DNA from: Methanoregula sp.
Lineage (GTDB): Archaea > Halobacteriota > Methanomicrobia > Methanomicrobiales > Methanospirillaceae
Assembly (NCBI GenBank): GCA_041645435.1
Contig: JBAZQB010000002.1
Location: forward strand, 62,001-126,000
DNA length: 64,000 bases
Direction: 5' to 3'
Positions 9,622 through 18,525 of this stretch are shown one piece after another. Position 1 is the first letter of the stretch. Every line of letters begins with the position of its first letter. Both the position numbers and the translations under genes were made by a program. The notes beneath the pieces were generated by a model. It saw nothing but the letters and a program-made list of their open reading frames with translations, was not told the DNA's origin and did no database searches.

Positions 9622-10131
9622 TCACCCTCCGATGAGTGCCGTGACGGTGTCGGCCCAGGTCTCGACCGTTGTCCGGATGCTGTCGTCCGAGTAGGACGTG
9701 AGGCTTACTCTGTCCCGGCTGAACGTGATCATGTAGATCTCCCCGTTTGCGTCGTGGCACTTGAGGGTCGCCGAATAGCTCTCGCTGTCGGTGTCCCGGT
9801 ACGGCGAGCCCCCGTGGGCCGCGGTGAGGGCTGCATTTGGAAGGATTGCGGTTGCCCCGGCATTGAACCCGGCGATGGTGTTGAACCGGCCGGAATCGTT
9901 TGCCACGGTATTTGCTTCATTGTCCTGGTACACTACTTTTGCCACGTAGTACTCCCGGGTCTTCTCGACTCCCGGGTGGCTGATACCGGCGGACATGTAG
10001 GCTACACAGGCAAACGGGTTGCCGGTCAGGACCGACTCGACGATCGTGTTGAACGCTGCCACAGCTGCAATCGGGCTCGCGAGTTAGCGAACCGCGGTCT
10101 TTATGGTTGTCTTCTGTACGAAATCTGCCAT
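9622..10131 (-). pseudogene. 168-codon gene of unknown family with an in-frame stop after codon 15
   Basis: From ATG at 10131 (ribosome site GAAGGA) the frame reads MADFVQKTTIKTAVR, then TAA at 10086-10084. It continues in the same frame LASPIAAVAAFNTIVESVL and on to TVTALIGG, with no further stop for about 150 codons. A related fragment at 39226-39318 has Gln (CAA) at exactly the stop position, so a CAA-to-TAA change is the simplest explanation. Protein features are an alanine-rich N-terminal third, KTREYYVAKVVYQDNEANTV, and a C-terminal half with EIYMITFSRDRVSLTSY. There is no signal peptide or recognised motif. A 146-codon product from an internal start cannot be excluded. Confidence 0.6.
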
Positions 10132-10525
10132 GTGGTTTTCCTTCTTTTGTGGTGTTTTTCCTTCTTGTATCAGGGCCCTTTGACATACCCGTATACGCCG
10201 TAAATGGGCTTAGTCGTGACTGAATTTTATTTATTATTGGGAAATGGCCTTGTATGCGTTGTCTGCCGTGGAAAAAGAGCGGGAAATGAGCGGGAATGAT
10301 GCGGGAATGATGCGGGAATGATGCGGGAAAAACTGGAGAGGTGCGGGATAATAATGGGAGACGAGCCGGCTTTTAGCATGGGGATGGGAATCAGGGCGCT
10401 GACAATCATCCCGGAACAACGGTGATGCCCCAATGACTGTAGGAGTCGGTGGCGTTTTGCAGGGTGCTGCCCGGCTCCGCTTACCCCCATATTTGTGAAA
10501 AAAAAAGGAAAACGAAAATTCCCGC
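10132..10525. repeat. Non-coding gap with a short tandem repeat
   Basis: This 394-bp stretch has no supportable gene. At about 10290-10340 the 11-mer GGGAATGATGC occurs three times in tandem within a longer GCGGGAA-rich tract. On the minus strand an A/T-rich block near 10217-10235 (AATAATAAATAAAATT read in reverse) may be the TATA region of the 10131 gene, about 90 bases upstream of its ATG. Confidence 0.5.
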
Positions 10526-11374
10526 TTATCCCCGTTTTCCCGCATTCTTTTTCGCTGGCGTGTGTTTGCGAAACTGGCTGAGCGGTACGGATGTTCGTTT
10601 CTCTGCGGATTTTGTTTTTCCGAAAGATTTCTTCGCATCTCCGGGCTCTGCCTTTGCTAGCTGTGCCGAACTCTTCTTCGGAGCGGGGGTCTTAGCATCC
10701 GCCGGTTTTCTTGTAGTGTGCATTGCAGGTGCCGGGGATTTTGGAGGAGTGGGAAGTGCCTTTTCCGCACGGGCCGGGGGTGTCGTATGCGCAGGTTTCC
10801 TGTGGCCGGGTTCTTCTTTCTTGGTAATGCCCAGCCGGGTTTTGTATTTACTCAGGTATTGCAGCAGTTTGAGCACAGATTCTGTTTCTTCCCGGATAAA
10901 GTGCTCAATCTTTTTAAAATCCTTGGTCTCGTACCATTTCTTCATGTGACTGCCATCATATTTTTTCGATGAGAACAGATCGAGACGGGCACCTGCAAAC
11001 CGCCCGTCATTCAGCAGGACAACAATTGGCCTGAGATCAAAACGGGGTCGCTGGAAATAGAGCTGGTGACTGGTAATCGCGGGCAGGTTGTATTTTTTGC
11101 ATTTCGTGATGATCATCTCGTATTCGTAATCGAGACTCATGCCCACAGGAATAAAATGAGTAACCGGCATTTCCGTCCTGAAAAACTGGTTGCAGAACGT
11201 AGTGATGATACTCTGTTCGGAGCTCTCCCACTCTTTTAGGATGGTCAACTCACCCAGCGGTTCACCGGTGGTCAGGTCGATCTTCTGGTATTGGATAGTG
11301 ATCAGTTTATCGACAGTGGGATCGGGTTTTTCCCCGGTGTGATATCCTTCCATGGCAAAATAGTAAGCCGGCAT
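10526..11374 (-). CDS. DnaQ/RNase H-like exonuclease-fold protein lacking one catalytic Asp, with Lys/Pro/Ala tail
   Basis: 282 residues. The first ~185 resemble archaeal DEDD-type 3'-5' exonuclease-fold proteins. A first strand reads YYFAMEGYHTGEKPDPTVDK, then LITIQYQ; FIPVGMSLDYEYEMIITKC corresponds to the second motif; and FDLRPIVVLLN corresponds to the third Asp region. Where the family has D-x-E on the first strand, this protein has A-M-E, so the first metal ligand appears lost. Residues ~195-282 are a low-complexity basic tail (repeated PAP/KKS/AKA), likely disordered and nucleic-acid binding. The family assignment comes from recalled motif patterns, not a search. A nucleic-acid-binding role without cleavage is an inference. 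Confidence 0.55.
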   Translation of the reverse strand: MPAYYFAMEGYHTGEKPDPTVDKLITIQYQKIDLTTGEPLGELTILKEWESSEQSIITTFCNQFFRTEMPVTHFIPVGMSLDYEYEMIITKCKKYNLPAITSHQLYFQRPRFDLRPIVVLLNDGRFAGARLDLFSSKKYDGSHMKKWYETKDFKKIEHFIREETESVLKLLQYLSKYKTRLGITKKEEPGHRKPAHTTPPARAEKALPTPPKSPAPAMHTTRKPADAKTPAPKKSSAQLAKAEPGDAKKSFGKTKSAEKRTSVPLSQFRKHTPAKKNAGKRG

Positions 11375-11643
11375 AAACTGATCTTATAACCTGAGATAAA
11401 ATCCTTTTGCGTGGATTTGCAAGCGGGATATACGAACCCGTTCATCGAACCGTTGGGTGGATGTATTCTGCGGGAGGCAACGGGGGGAAGATGAGTGGAT
11501 GAGGAGTTATTACCTGATAGGGGGTGAAGGTCGCACCGGGTATTTTCCAGGAGGTCGGTGTGCCAGTCGATGATATAGCGATTCTTTACATTAACCAAAT
11601 CTATTTCTAGGTTTGAATATTTCATCAGTACAGTGAGGCTATT

Positions 11644-12159
11644 ATGGTCACCTGTCCAAATTGCGGGCGTAATACCCCTGAAGGAAGATTTTGTGAGCGC
11701 TGCGGAGCCCAGCTGGTTACCGTGCAGCAACCGGCATATCCGCCTTACACGCAGCCGGCAGGTACGGTACCGGCACCGTTTCCTGACGCGAAAAGCACCC
11801 AGAGATCCTTTCATTATTCAGGCCTTTTTTATGCTGTCATAATTTTGGATCTTGTGGCAAGTTTTATCTTCGGAGCAATTGGCGTGTATGGTTTTTCTAT
11901 CGAGACCGGTAAATATTATCCTGATACGTTTGGACTCCTCCTTGCTATCTTCCTCATGGTTTTCTTCTCAATCGAGATTATCCTGGATTTTTATCTCCTC
12001 AGAAACCGGGTCCGCACTCCCCGGAGTATCGATATTAACTTATGCTGGGTGAAGAGCCTGTGTGGATTTATTGGGGTTATTACGTTGATATCGGGTCTCT
12101 ATTTTTTCATCATTGCCATGAAAATGCATGACGCTCCTGAAGCGGGACACGGGCTGTAA
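11644..12159 (+). CDS. Zinc-ribbon membrane protein
   Basis: 171 residues. An N-terminal zinc ribbon has two CxxC pairs (CPNCG at residues 4-8 and CERCG at about 17-21). A Pro/Tyr-rich linker (VQQPAYPPYTQPAGTVPAPF) follows, then three or four hydrophobic segments from residue ~58 to 165. The role is unknown; many archaeal proteins carry this ribbon as a cytoplasmic tag on a membrane domain. The ribbon is closely similar to that at 14456 (MPICPTCGRSTPEGRFCESC), so the two N-termini are related although the rest differs. Confidence 0.75.
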   Translation: MVTCPNCGRNTPEGRFCERCGAQLVTVQQPAYPPYTQPAGTVPAPFPDAKSTQRSFHYSGLFYAVIILDLVASFIFGAIGVYGFSIETGKYYPDTFGLLLAIFLMVFFSIEIILDFYLLRNRVRTPRSIDINLCWVKSLCGFIGVITLISGLYFFIIAMKMHDAPEAGHGL

Positions 12160-12252
12160 GTAAGAAATTGACCCTCCTATTTTTTATAAAATCAGGGGCT
12201 GCAATAACCTGTTACCCCCGGTAAAAAGGTACCCGTTTTGGGTTCTGGTACG

Positions 12253-12603
12253 TTACCCGCCAAGCACCCACCATCCCACAATGAACGATGCTGCATTCAT
12301 CACCGCTGAAAGTGCAATTGACAGGCCGGGCCGTATCCGCAGGATCTGGTTCAGGATCACACTCTCGACTGCAATGACGAAGAGTTCGCCAATAAGCAGG
12401 TAATGCGTTGCCCCAATGTATGCCGGCAGGACGAACCAGAGATACGGGAGGGTGAGGGCGGTTGCAAGAATTCCCGTAAAAATAATTCGTATAACAGGGA
12501 CATCCCTGAGTTTCACTATCGTGCGGATCAAAAACCATAAGACCGGGACTTCAACCAGCCACGTCAGAACGAGAGCGAAAAGAAATTGGGTCTCATAGAT
12601 CAT
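12253..12603 (-). CDS. Small polytopic membrane protein of unknown function
   Basis: 116 residues with about four hydrophobic segments: FLFALVLTWLVEVPVLWFLI, IFTGILATALTLPYLWFVL, a middle segment near residues 63-83, and a C-terminal segment ending IVGWWVLGG. It begins with ATG at 12603, one base after the stop of the secreted-protein gene at 12605, so the two are probably co-transcribed from the promoter upstream of 13222. No family is recognised. Confidence 0.7.
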   Translation of the reverse strand: MIYETQFLFALVLTWLVEVPVLWFLIRTIVKLRDVPVIRIIFTGILATALTLPYLWFVLPAYIGATHYLLIGELFVIAVESVILNQILRIRPGLSIALSAVMNAASFIVGWWVLGG

Positions 12604-12604
12604 C

Positions 12605-13222
12605 CTAACAAGTCCCGCCTATGAGATTTTTCAGGAAGCAGATAACATCATCGAAGATACCCTTCGTTTTTACCGGTTCCGGCGTTGGAGTTTCCATGAT
12701 CACTATCCTGTCCGCAGGTGAGGGTGAAATATTCGTTGCTGGTGCCGGGATGGCGGTATAGTGTGCGGATGAGAGATTGATATGGAGTTTACATGACTGC
12801 GCTCTCCCGTTATTGAGCGAAGAACAGGAAAATGGTTTTTGTACATTCAGAAGAGTAAATTGCTCTCCGTTCAGTTCCCCAAAAAGAGCACACTGGGTCA
12901 GATGGGGGTAGTCCAGGTACTCGTACATACGATTAAAACACCCGTACGATGGGCATACTGCTGAAAACGAGAATATGTCTCCCAATTCATTTATTTCATG
13001 ACGTGGATTTGATTCGGGATTGTCGTATGCAGAGCAGTTCACGGTAAACATGACGGGTTGATTAACCGGAATAGTGTCTCTTTCAAAGTATACCTTCACC
13101 GTGGTTACCGGGGGAGCAGAATTTGCCCCTGCAGGGGGGATGATAACGAGGGAGACTACACCCAGTATCAGTAATACTTTAAGAAACGGCATCCTTTGGT
13201 TTACTTTTTTGTGTGCCATCAT
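12605..13222 (-). CDS. Secreted cysteine-rich protein of unknown function
   Basis: 205 residues with a signal peptide (basic MAHKKVNQR, hydrophobic FLKVLLILGVVSLVIIPPAG, probable cleavage after AGA near residue 34). The mature part has eight Cys, including the SAVCPSYGCFNRM pair and C-terminal GGTC, suggesting disulfides outside the cell. A Pro/Thr-rich stretch (about 160-185) precedes a short C-terminal segment. An A/T-rich TATA-like sequence (ATAAATACTTTATATTC in reverse) lies 36-55 bases upstream. It overlaps no other gene and adjoins the membrane protein at 12253 in the same direction. Function unknown. Confidence 0.7.
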   Translation of the reverse strand: MMAHKKVNQRMPFLKVLLILGVVSLVIIPPAGANSAPPVTTVKVYFERDTIPVNQPVMFTVNCSAYDNPESNPRHEINELGDIFSFSAVCPSYGCFNRMYEYLDYPHLTQCALFGELNGEQFTLLNVQKPFSCSSLNNGRAQSCKLHINLSSAHYTAIPAPATNISPSPADRIVIMETPTPEPVKTKGIFDDVICFLKNLIGGTC

Positions 13223-13526
13223 ATACTGCTCCCAACAGACAATGGTGAGAAGCAGAATATAAAGTATTTATCCCCAGGGGGTGCTGTTTACGTTAACGGG
13301 ACTTACTAAAGGTGGTACCGCCGGAACTCATCCCTGTTGAGTATTCAAGTATCCTTAAAGATGCAACAAAAAACGGCCCGGAAAAACCAAAATATTATCA
13401 TTCTCTGAAAGGATAGTCACGGTTGCCCCGTGCCAGTCCCCCCCAAAATTGCAGGCCGATAATGGGGTATCATGGATGAAACCTGATAGTTGTTCAGCTC
13501 CCGGTACGAGTGTTGTTTTTTAAAAA
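13223..13526. other. Intergenic gap
   Basis: The promoter region of the gene at 13222 occupies the first ~50 bases. I see nothing else supportable in the remaining ~250 bases. Confidence 0.5.
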
Positions 13527-14264
13527 TTATGGTGCGGACAGGGGTTCCCTGCAATACGGACAAAATTTCGGCGTTTTAGGGAGGTGAAGCTCTTTACCGC
13601 AATAAGGGCATATCTCGAACGGTTGGGGGTCTCTCCCGCCGGATTTTGTCCCGATATCACTCCGCGTAAGAACCGAATCTTTTATCTCGATGATATCGTC
13701 TCCCACTCTGCCAATACGGGTATTTTCCGTTGGTGTATAGTGTATCTGCGGGGATTGCCGGACGTTCGATACGTTCTGAATGACCGGCTGGAAAATAATG
13801 GACGAACCCTGCGGGGCAGGTTGTGAAACGGGTTGTTTTTTTGCAGATTCCCGGGCTCTCATCTGCTGTATCTGCTCCGTTATCTGGGTAAAAATAATAG
13901 CAATATCTCCCACTCCCCTGACATTGCTGAACCGGGGATTGTCTTTTAATCCCTTACCCATCGAGTGAAACTTTATGTCATTGATGATAACGCCCGGGTT
14001 TTCAAGGAGGGGGGATTCTTTATGAATTAATTTGGTAATTTTCTCCAGCCCGACCTCCCAGACCTGATCATATATTGGAGAGCTAAGGAACGGTAGGGAT
14101 TTTGGATAAAAGATGACTACCCGCAGGCTGGTCAGAACAAAAAACGACCAGAGACCCCCCCATCCTCCCACGGGGGGACTGAACGCCCCGAATGTCCATA
14201 AAATAACCTCCTCATCGGGTTTCAACGCCAGTTGGGCAGCATCGATATCCTTGGGTAAATCCAT
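13527..14264 (-). CDS. PH-like domain protein with C-terminal zinc ribbon
   Basis: 245 residues. Residues ~10-120 look like a bacterial-type PH domain: alternating strands LKPDEEVILWTFGAF, FFVLTSLRVVIFYPKS and VWEVGLEKITKLIHKE, and a closing helix IAIIFTQITEQIQQMRARES. A Gln/Pro-rich linker leads to a C-terminal zinc ribbon with CPYCGKEL and CPYCREPL. No signal peptide or clear membrane segment is seen beyond one moderately hydrophobic stretch (~30-55). It probably acts at the cytoplasmic side as a binding adaptor; the ligand is unknown. It is transcribed divergently from the zinc-ribbon gene at 14456. Confidence 0.65.
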   Translation of the reverse strand: MDLPKDIDAAQLALKPDEEVILWTFGAFSPPVGGWGGLWSFFVLTSLRVVIFYPKSLPFLSSPIYDQVWEVGLEKITKLIHKESPLLENPGVIINDIKFHSMGKGLKDNPRFSNVRGVGDIAIIFTQITEQIQQMRARESAKKQPVSQPAPQGSSIIFQPVIQNVSNVRQSPQIHYTPTENTRIGRVGDDIIEIKDSVLTRSDIGTKSGGRDPQPFEICPYCGKELHLPKTPKFCPYCREPLSAP

Positions 14265-14455
14265 TCAGATCAACTAACATTACTTCCCATCTTTTTGATT
14301 AATACAAGTATCGCAGGAACCTGTGTGGAAAAAAGTCTTCATCGAGAATGTCAAATCCCCCTTCTCCCCCAGCACACTTAGGAAATTTTCCCTGTTTTCC
14401 TTGACAGTGTTTGTATTCCATTACCCCAATCAGAAAATAACGAGGATAGAAGTGT

Positions 14456-15010
14456 ATGCCGATTTGTCCGACTTGTGGCAGGTCCACCCCTGAGGGAAGA
14501 TTTTGTGAAAGCTGCGGATCTCGCCTTGATACACTTCTCAATTTCACGCAGGAGTATTGTAATACACTTCATGCACGACTGGCAGGGATAGGATTTGATA
14601 TAAAGAGAAATATCTCGATTAATCCTTACGTTCTCGGAATTGCAGGGCAGAAGAAAGAAGTGAAAGAATTAGGTGTACTATTCAGTATGGGCATTGTTTT
14701 TTTCTCGGTCATGCCGATGGATAACCCGGACCCGATAAAAGTCATACAGTTCTCAGACCGAATTGCGGAACTGGCAAAAGAGTCCGGTGCAACATCACAT
14801 TGGGTGATGACCCTGACAATCCCTGTCGTTGTCACGGAGACCATCACCAGTGACATGCGAGCCTGGATCGCGGGATTGAGGATGGATTTCCGGTACAATA
14901 TGATCGTATTTCCGGCAATCGCAGTCCATAGTTCCCGGGAGATCGTGTTCTCTCAAAAGACCGGTTTTATCGGGGCGTTTTTACAAAAAACTGGATGGAA
15001 CGCGGGGATG
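14456..15010 (+). pseudogene. Zinc-ribbon protein with a lost or frameshifted 3' end
   Basis: The frame starts with a zinc ribbon (CPTCG and CESCG) and continues as plausible protein to about residue 180 (FPAIAVHSSREIVFSQKTGF). After about 15000 it turns into composition unlike protein. It then runs to 15721 antisense over the real REC-PAS gene (15233-16372), so the last ~490 bases cannot be coding on this strand. The gene has probably lost its natural stop by frameshift or deletion near 15000. The internal region (VMTLTIPVVVTETITSDMRA) is not recognised. The end given here is approximate. Confidence 0.5.
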
Positions 15011-15232
15011 GTGCCGCATCGTTCAGCTATCCGGGCGGTTAGATGTATGCGGGGAGTGGGGATTTATCGGCATGGACCGGAAGTGTGCAGCTTCAGGGTA
15101 CCGGTCCCGGCATTCATTCCGCAAAGTCCCGGCAATGAGGTACGCGATCCTGCGGGTATCCGGAAATCTCCCTGCCAGTGCGGTCACAAGAAGGTATACG
15201 CGTGCACGGGTTTTTTGTTGTACACAAAAAAA

Positions 15233-16372
15233 TCAGCTGGTTGCCTTACTGACAAAATCATCAACGCGCTTTGCATCATTGATATCGAACGCGGAGATAC
15301 GGGCCACTTTGTAGGTGCCGCTGAGCGTTATATGCACAATCATCGGGACAGAACCGATCTGGATCGTGCGGTAGATGCACTGCGCATCAGATTTCGGGAT
15401 CATGGCAAGAATCCCGCTCAGATCCTGCGGTATGAATGCTTCGAGCCCTTCGCCTTTGCCATGCCGGATCAGGACATCGATAGCTGCATCGTTGAAATAG
15501 GTGATCTCCTCCCGGTCATTCACTTCGATAACCGGGTTGAGTTCGAGGTGGGGCATTTTCGAGAGATGCTCCAGTTCGCGGGTAATGGCGAGTCGTTTTG
15601 TGATGTCCGTGATCGTGACCATACGGCTGTACAGCGGTTTTTTCGTATTGAGGGATGCCATCTGGACCTCGCAGTCCATCAGGGACCCGTTCTTCCGCAG
15701 GAGCCGCGCCCGGATCCTTGACTGCCCGTTTACTTTCAGCTCGGACGATATCTGGTCTCCGGCATCGAGATAGTCTTCGTCGGTCTTGTACAGGTTCCGG
15801 ACTGGCATGCCGATCAGCTCTTCGGTAGTATACCCGAGCATCGTTGCCAGGGACTCGTTGAGCCACTGCATTGTCCGGTTTTTCACCAGCGCAATGCCGA
15901 ACGGGGAGGCCGCGAGGATAGCGCCAAGGACCTCGTTGCGCTCTTCGATTGCAGCGGCGGCGTTCCGCCTCTCAACCGCCCGGTGGATCTTGTGGGAGAG
16001 CTCCACGAACTGGGCTGTGGTATCCCCGCCTTTCTGGATATAGAAATCCGCACCTTCGTTCAATGCCTGGATGACAATCTCTTCCCTGCTCCGGCCGGTA
16101 AAGAGGATGAACGGTGTCATTGGATAGGAGGCACGCACCTGTTTTAATAATGCAATACCATCTTTTCCGGGCATCTGGTAATCGGATACAATCGCATCAT
16201 AGGAGTATTGGTTGATCTTTTGCAGCGCTTCGTCTGCCGAGTAGGCAGAATCCGTACAGAAATTATTCCGTTCCAGGAATCGTTGCGCGATATCCACAAG
16301 GAACGGCTCGTCATCAACTACGAGAACATGGATGGCTCTTTTCCGTTCTGCCGGAGGGGTATCGGTGGTCAT
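15233..16372 (-). CDS. Response-regulator receiver with PAS domains, no kinase
   Basis: 379 residues from ATG at 16372. The receiver domain spans about 10-130 (HVLVVDDEPFLVDIAQRFL, phosphoacceptor in AIVSDYQMPGKDG, conserved T/S in FILFTGRSREEIV). It is very like the receiver of the 1400-residue kinase (shared REEIVIQALNEGADFYIQKG). A PAS domain follows (~155-270), then a degenerate PAS-like segment to the end; no histidine-kinase or DNA-binding domain follows. It may be a phosphorelay intermediate or signal adaptor. The frame is open to 16555, but the start at 16372 follows a TATA-like TTTTTATATACTAC and a GGTGG; a GTG at 16393 is an alternative. Confidence 0.85.
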   Translation of the reverse strand: MTTDTPPAERKRAIHVLVVDDEPFLVDIAQRFLERNNFCTDSAYSADEALQKINQYSYDAIVSDYQMPGKDGIALLKQVRASYPMTPFILFTGRSREEIVIQALNEGADFYIQKGGDTTAQFVELSHKIHRAVERRNAAAAIEERNEVLGAILAASPFGIALVKNRTMQWLNESLATMLGYTTEELIGMPVRNLYKTDEDYLDAGDQISSELKVNGQSRIRARLLRKNGSLMDCEVQMASLNTKKPLYSRMVTITDITKRLAITRELEHLSKMPHLELNPVIEVNDREEITYFNDAAIDVLIRHGKGEGLEAFIPQDLSGILAMIPKSDAQCIYRTIQIGSVPMIVHITLSGTYKVARISAFDINDAKRVDDFVSKATS

Positions 16373-16397
16373 GTGGTGGTAAATAACTTCCACCTTG

Positions 16398-16412
16398 TAG
16401 TATATAAAAACA
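16398..16412 (-). promoter_or_regulatory. Probable TATA box of the REC-PAS gene
   Basis: Read on the minus strand, TTTTTATATACTACA lies about 27-40 bases before the ATG at 16372 and just before the AAGGTGG element. This predicts a very short 5' leader. Pattern-based only. Confidence 0.5.
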
Positions 16413-16623
16413 ATTGAAATTGTTTTGTGGAGCCCCTCCTCCTCCATCCACCTTACTACAACCCTTTTACACCTGCAATCTCCATCAGCACCCCGAACCG
16501 GCTGACCCGCATAATCTCCACCATCCTGCCGGAACTCTGTCCGAATGCCGGACATAAAGTGCCCGATCGTGCTGTAAGGAAGAGTGAGTGGCCAGCACAG
16601 TATTTTTTTACTTCCCCCGGATT

Positions 16624-16935
16624 ATGCTAATGCAATGGATCATGTTGACCAGCCATAAACTCCTGCAGCAGTACTGGTACGATAACCGCTACGATCCCGC
16701 AAAAGTCCAGGTCTGGTATATCGACCGGGGTGCACCGTCCGACCGGTCCACCGTCAGCGGTCCCGATATCAGCCTGGAGCCGTACTACATGGAGATCCGG
16801 ACCCTCGATGGCGTAAAACCCGTACCGTATCACCGTATCCTGCTCATCACCTATGACGGGATGGTTGAATTCGAGAACCTGAAGATCGAAGGACAGGCAT
16901 CCACCCTCATAGAAGAGAGCCTGCGTAAGACCTGA
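16624..16935 (+). CDS. DUF504 (UPF0248) family protein
   Basis: About 100 residues. The family pattern is clear: YWYDNRYDPAKVQVWYIDRG, a polar loop (APSDRSTVSGPDI), then PYHRILLITYDGMVEFE. DUF504 proteins are small archaeal cytoplasmic proteins proposed to contact RNA or RNA-processing factors; no biochemical role is established to my knowledge. The frame is open from 16588, but the upstream residues are not family-like. ATGs at 16624, 16630 and 16642 are possible starts. It stands alone, tandem with the GYD gene downstream. Confidence 0.8.
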   Translation: MLMQWIMLTSHKLLQQYWYDNRYDPAKVQVWYIDRGAPSDRSTVSGPDISLEPYYMEIRTLDGVKPVPYHRILLITYDGMVEFENLKIEGQASTLIEESLRKT

Positions 16936-17116
16936 CCGTGCCGGGCAGAAAGCGAGAAGCAGGACAACCGCTCTTTCCGCAGTGTTTTATCGGACTCCTT
17001 AGAGTCCCGGTATCGCGTCTCACTCTCGACCGGAGACTTGCGTGGAGAGGCCGGTGAACCCGGCACATACCCCGTCCGAAATTATTATAACCCTCCAGCG
17101 GGTAAGGGTTCTTCGT

Positions 17117-17407
17117 ATGGCAACCTATGTGATGCTCGGGAACCTGAAGCATGCTGCGTTTGAAAATCTGGGCAGCATTGAAGAGCGGGACAAGAAAGCA
17201 ACAAAGATTATAGAATCCCTCGGCGGAAAACTGATCTCCTTGTATTACACGATAGGCCAGTACGATTTTGTGGCAATCATCGACCTGCCCTCGAAAGAGG
17301 CGCTAGTGAAGTTCCTTGCCATTGTCGGCAGGTTCGGGACCGTCCGGACCGAGACCTTAGAGACCATTCCGGCCGACATGCTCTACGCGATCGCAAAAGA
17401 GAAATGA
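17117..17407 (+). CDS. GYD-domain protein
   Basis: 96 residues from ATG at 17117 (GGGTAAGGG upstream). The sequence ATYVMLGNLKHAAFENLGSI, the LGGKLISLYYTIGQYDFVAI core with GQYD in the place of the family's G-Y/Q-D motif, and the terminal RTETLETIPADMLYAI match the small ferredoxin-like-fold GYD family. These proteins are common in archaea and some bacteria and of uncertain role. The open frame extends 25 codons upstream, but the family begins at MATYVML. No operon partner is obvious. Confidence 0.85.
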   Translation: MATYVMLGNLKHAAFENLGSIEERDKKATKIIESLGGKLISLYYTIGQYDFVAIIDLPSKEALVKFLAIVGRFGTVRTETLETIPADMLYAIAKEK

Positions 17408-17646
17408 ACCGCTCACCAGGAAAAGGTTGGGGAACGTTGTGGTCAGGGAAATGTTTGTCTCCTTATCGTTCCGGAGCCTGTCTCATCGCTGTTTTGAATG
17501 GGCACCTTCTGACTGGACACCGTTTAAGTTAAAAACGCGGCCAATGTATTGAACTGCGATCCTCAAAGTAATAATAAACAAAATAATAATTTAATTATGT
17601 AAAAACTATTTATATCTAAAACAACTATCTGTTTTTTGGTGAGATC

Positions 17647-18498
17647 ATGATTTTTGGGGTAAATCTGGGATGCACGGTTAATAATATTTCATTTAAGAAT
17701 CCGGACGCAATGATCACCGCGAAACTGAATGACGTGCCTATTGAGATTACTGCCAAAACTACCAAAGCCGCAGTGGATAATCTGAAACTGAAAAAAAATG
17801 ATTGCGCGTATGCAGCCATTTTCTGGTGGGATCCAAAAGAACCCCCCGTTACGGGAAGCAAGATGGTAACCGTATTTATTCAGAACAACTGGGTGACAAT
17901 CCCGCTCGGCAATGCTGCACTATCCACTGAACCAGAGAGTGAAGAATGCGTAAAGATGAAAGATACCCCTAAACTCACGGATGCAGTGGCAAAGAAGTAT
18001 GGGTATGCGAATGTAGACGCTTTTCTTCAAGTGGTAAATTCATCGTTGAATGATTTCGGAAAATGTCCTCCTGAAAGTTTTATTAAACAAATAGAATCTG
18101 TCCGGGAGTATGAGTATGGCTGGAAGTGGCATACATTTCGTTATGGTCCAACCTGCAAAGCATGGATCTGTCAGATGAAAGAGGATTCCGGTAGTACACC
18201 CTCGGATGCGCAGAATGATGCATGGCTGCATGGGTATCTCTCTCCGGGCGACTATGCAAATGAAAAAAGCAATGCCCTGATAATTGCTGAAGGCAGTTTT
18301 GACGGACCCGTTCTGGCGGGCTTCTGCTATACCGGGACTAAAGACCGTCCCGACCCCAATATGCTATTCAAGGGTGCACCGTCATATAACCAGAAGGATA
18401 AAGATATCTTTTCTGTACCAGTCAACATCTACAGAAAAACAGAAAAAATAACTGAAAAGATCGGGCGGACTACGTTAGAAAATGTTAGGAAAAAATAA
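17647..18498 (+). CDS. Unknown protein with a possible Mop/TOBE-like N-terminal domain
   Basis: 283 residues. Residues ~1-58 resemble the molbindin (Mop/TOBE) fold: a CTVNNISFKNPDAMITAKLN strand pair, then IEITAKTTKAAVDNLKLKKN and a closing strand YAAIFWW. In Mop domains this is the oxyanion-binding unit, normally with ITxxSxxxLGLKxGD-type spacing. The rest is not recognised: an SLNDFGKCPPESFIKQ helix, WKWHTFRYGPTCKAWICQMK, and KDKDIFSVPVNIYRKTEKI near the end. There are seven Cys and no signal peptide. It is followed 27 bases later by a membrane protein in the same direction. The Mop assignment is pattern-based. Confidence 0.5.
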   Translation: MIFGVNLGCTVNNISFKNPDAMITAKLNDVPIEITAKTTKAAVDNLKLKKNDCAYAAIFWWDPKEPPVTGSKMVTVFIQNNWVTIPLGNAALSTEPESEECVKMKDTPKLTDAVAKKYGYANVDAFLQVVNSSLNDFGKCPPESFIKQIESVREYEYGWKWHTFRYGPTCKAWICQMKEDSGSTPSDAQNDAWLHGYLSPGDYANEKSNALIIAEGSFDGPVLAGFCYTGTKDRPDPNMLFKGAPSYNQKDKDIFSVPVNIYRKTEKITEKIGRTTLENVRKK

Positions 18499-18525
18499 AC
18501 ATCATTGTGGGATTCAGGTATTATT

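Noticed and set aside
10449..10949. 166-codon plus-strand frame
   Set aside because: Antisense of the Lys/Pro/Ala-rich tail at 10526-10800; the Phe/Cys/Ala composition is the mirror of that tail.
15233..15721. 3' part of the zinc-ribbon frame on the plus strand
   Set aside because: Opposite strand of a well-supported REC-PAS gene; composition is non-coding.
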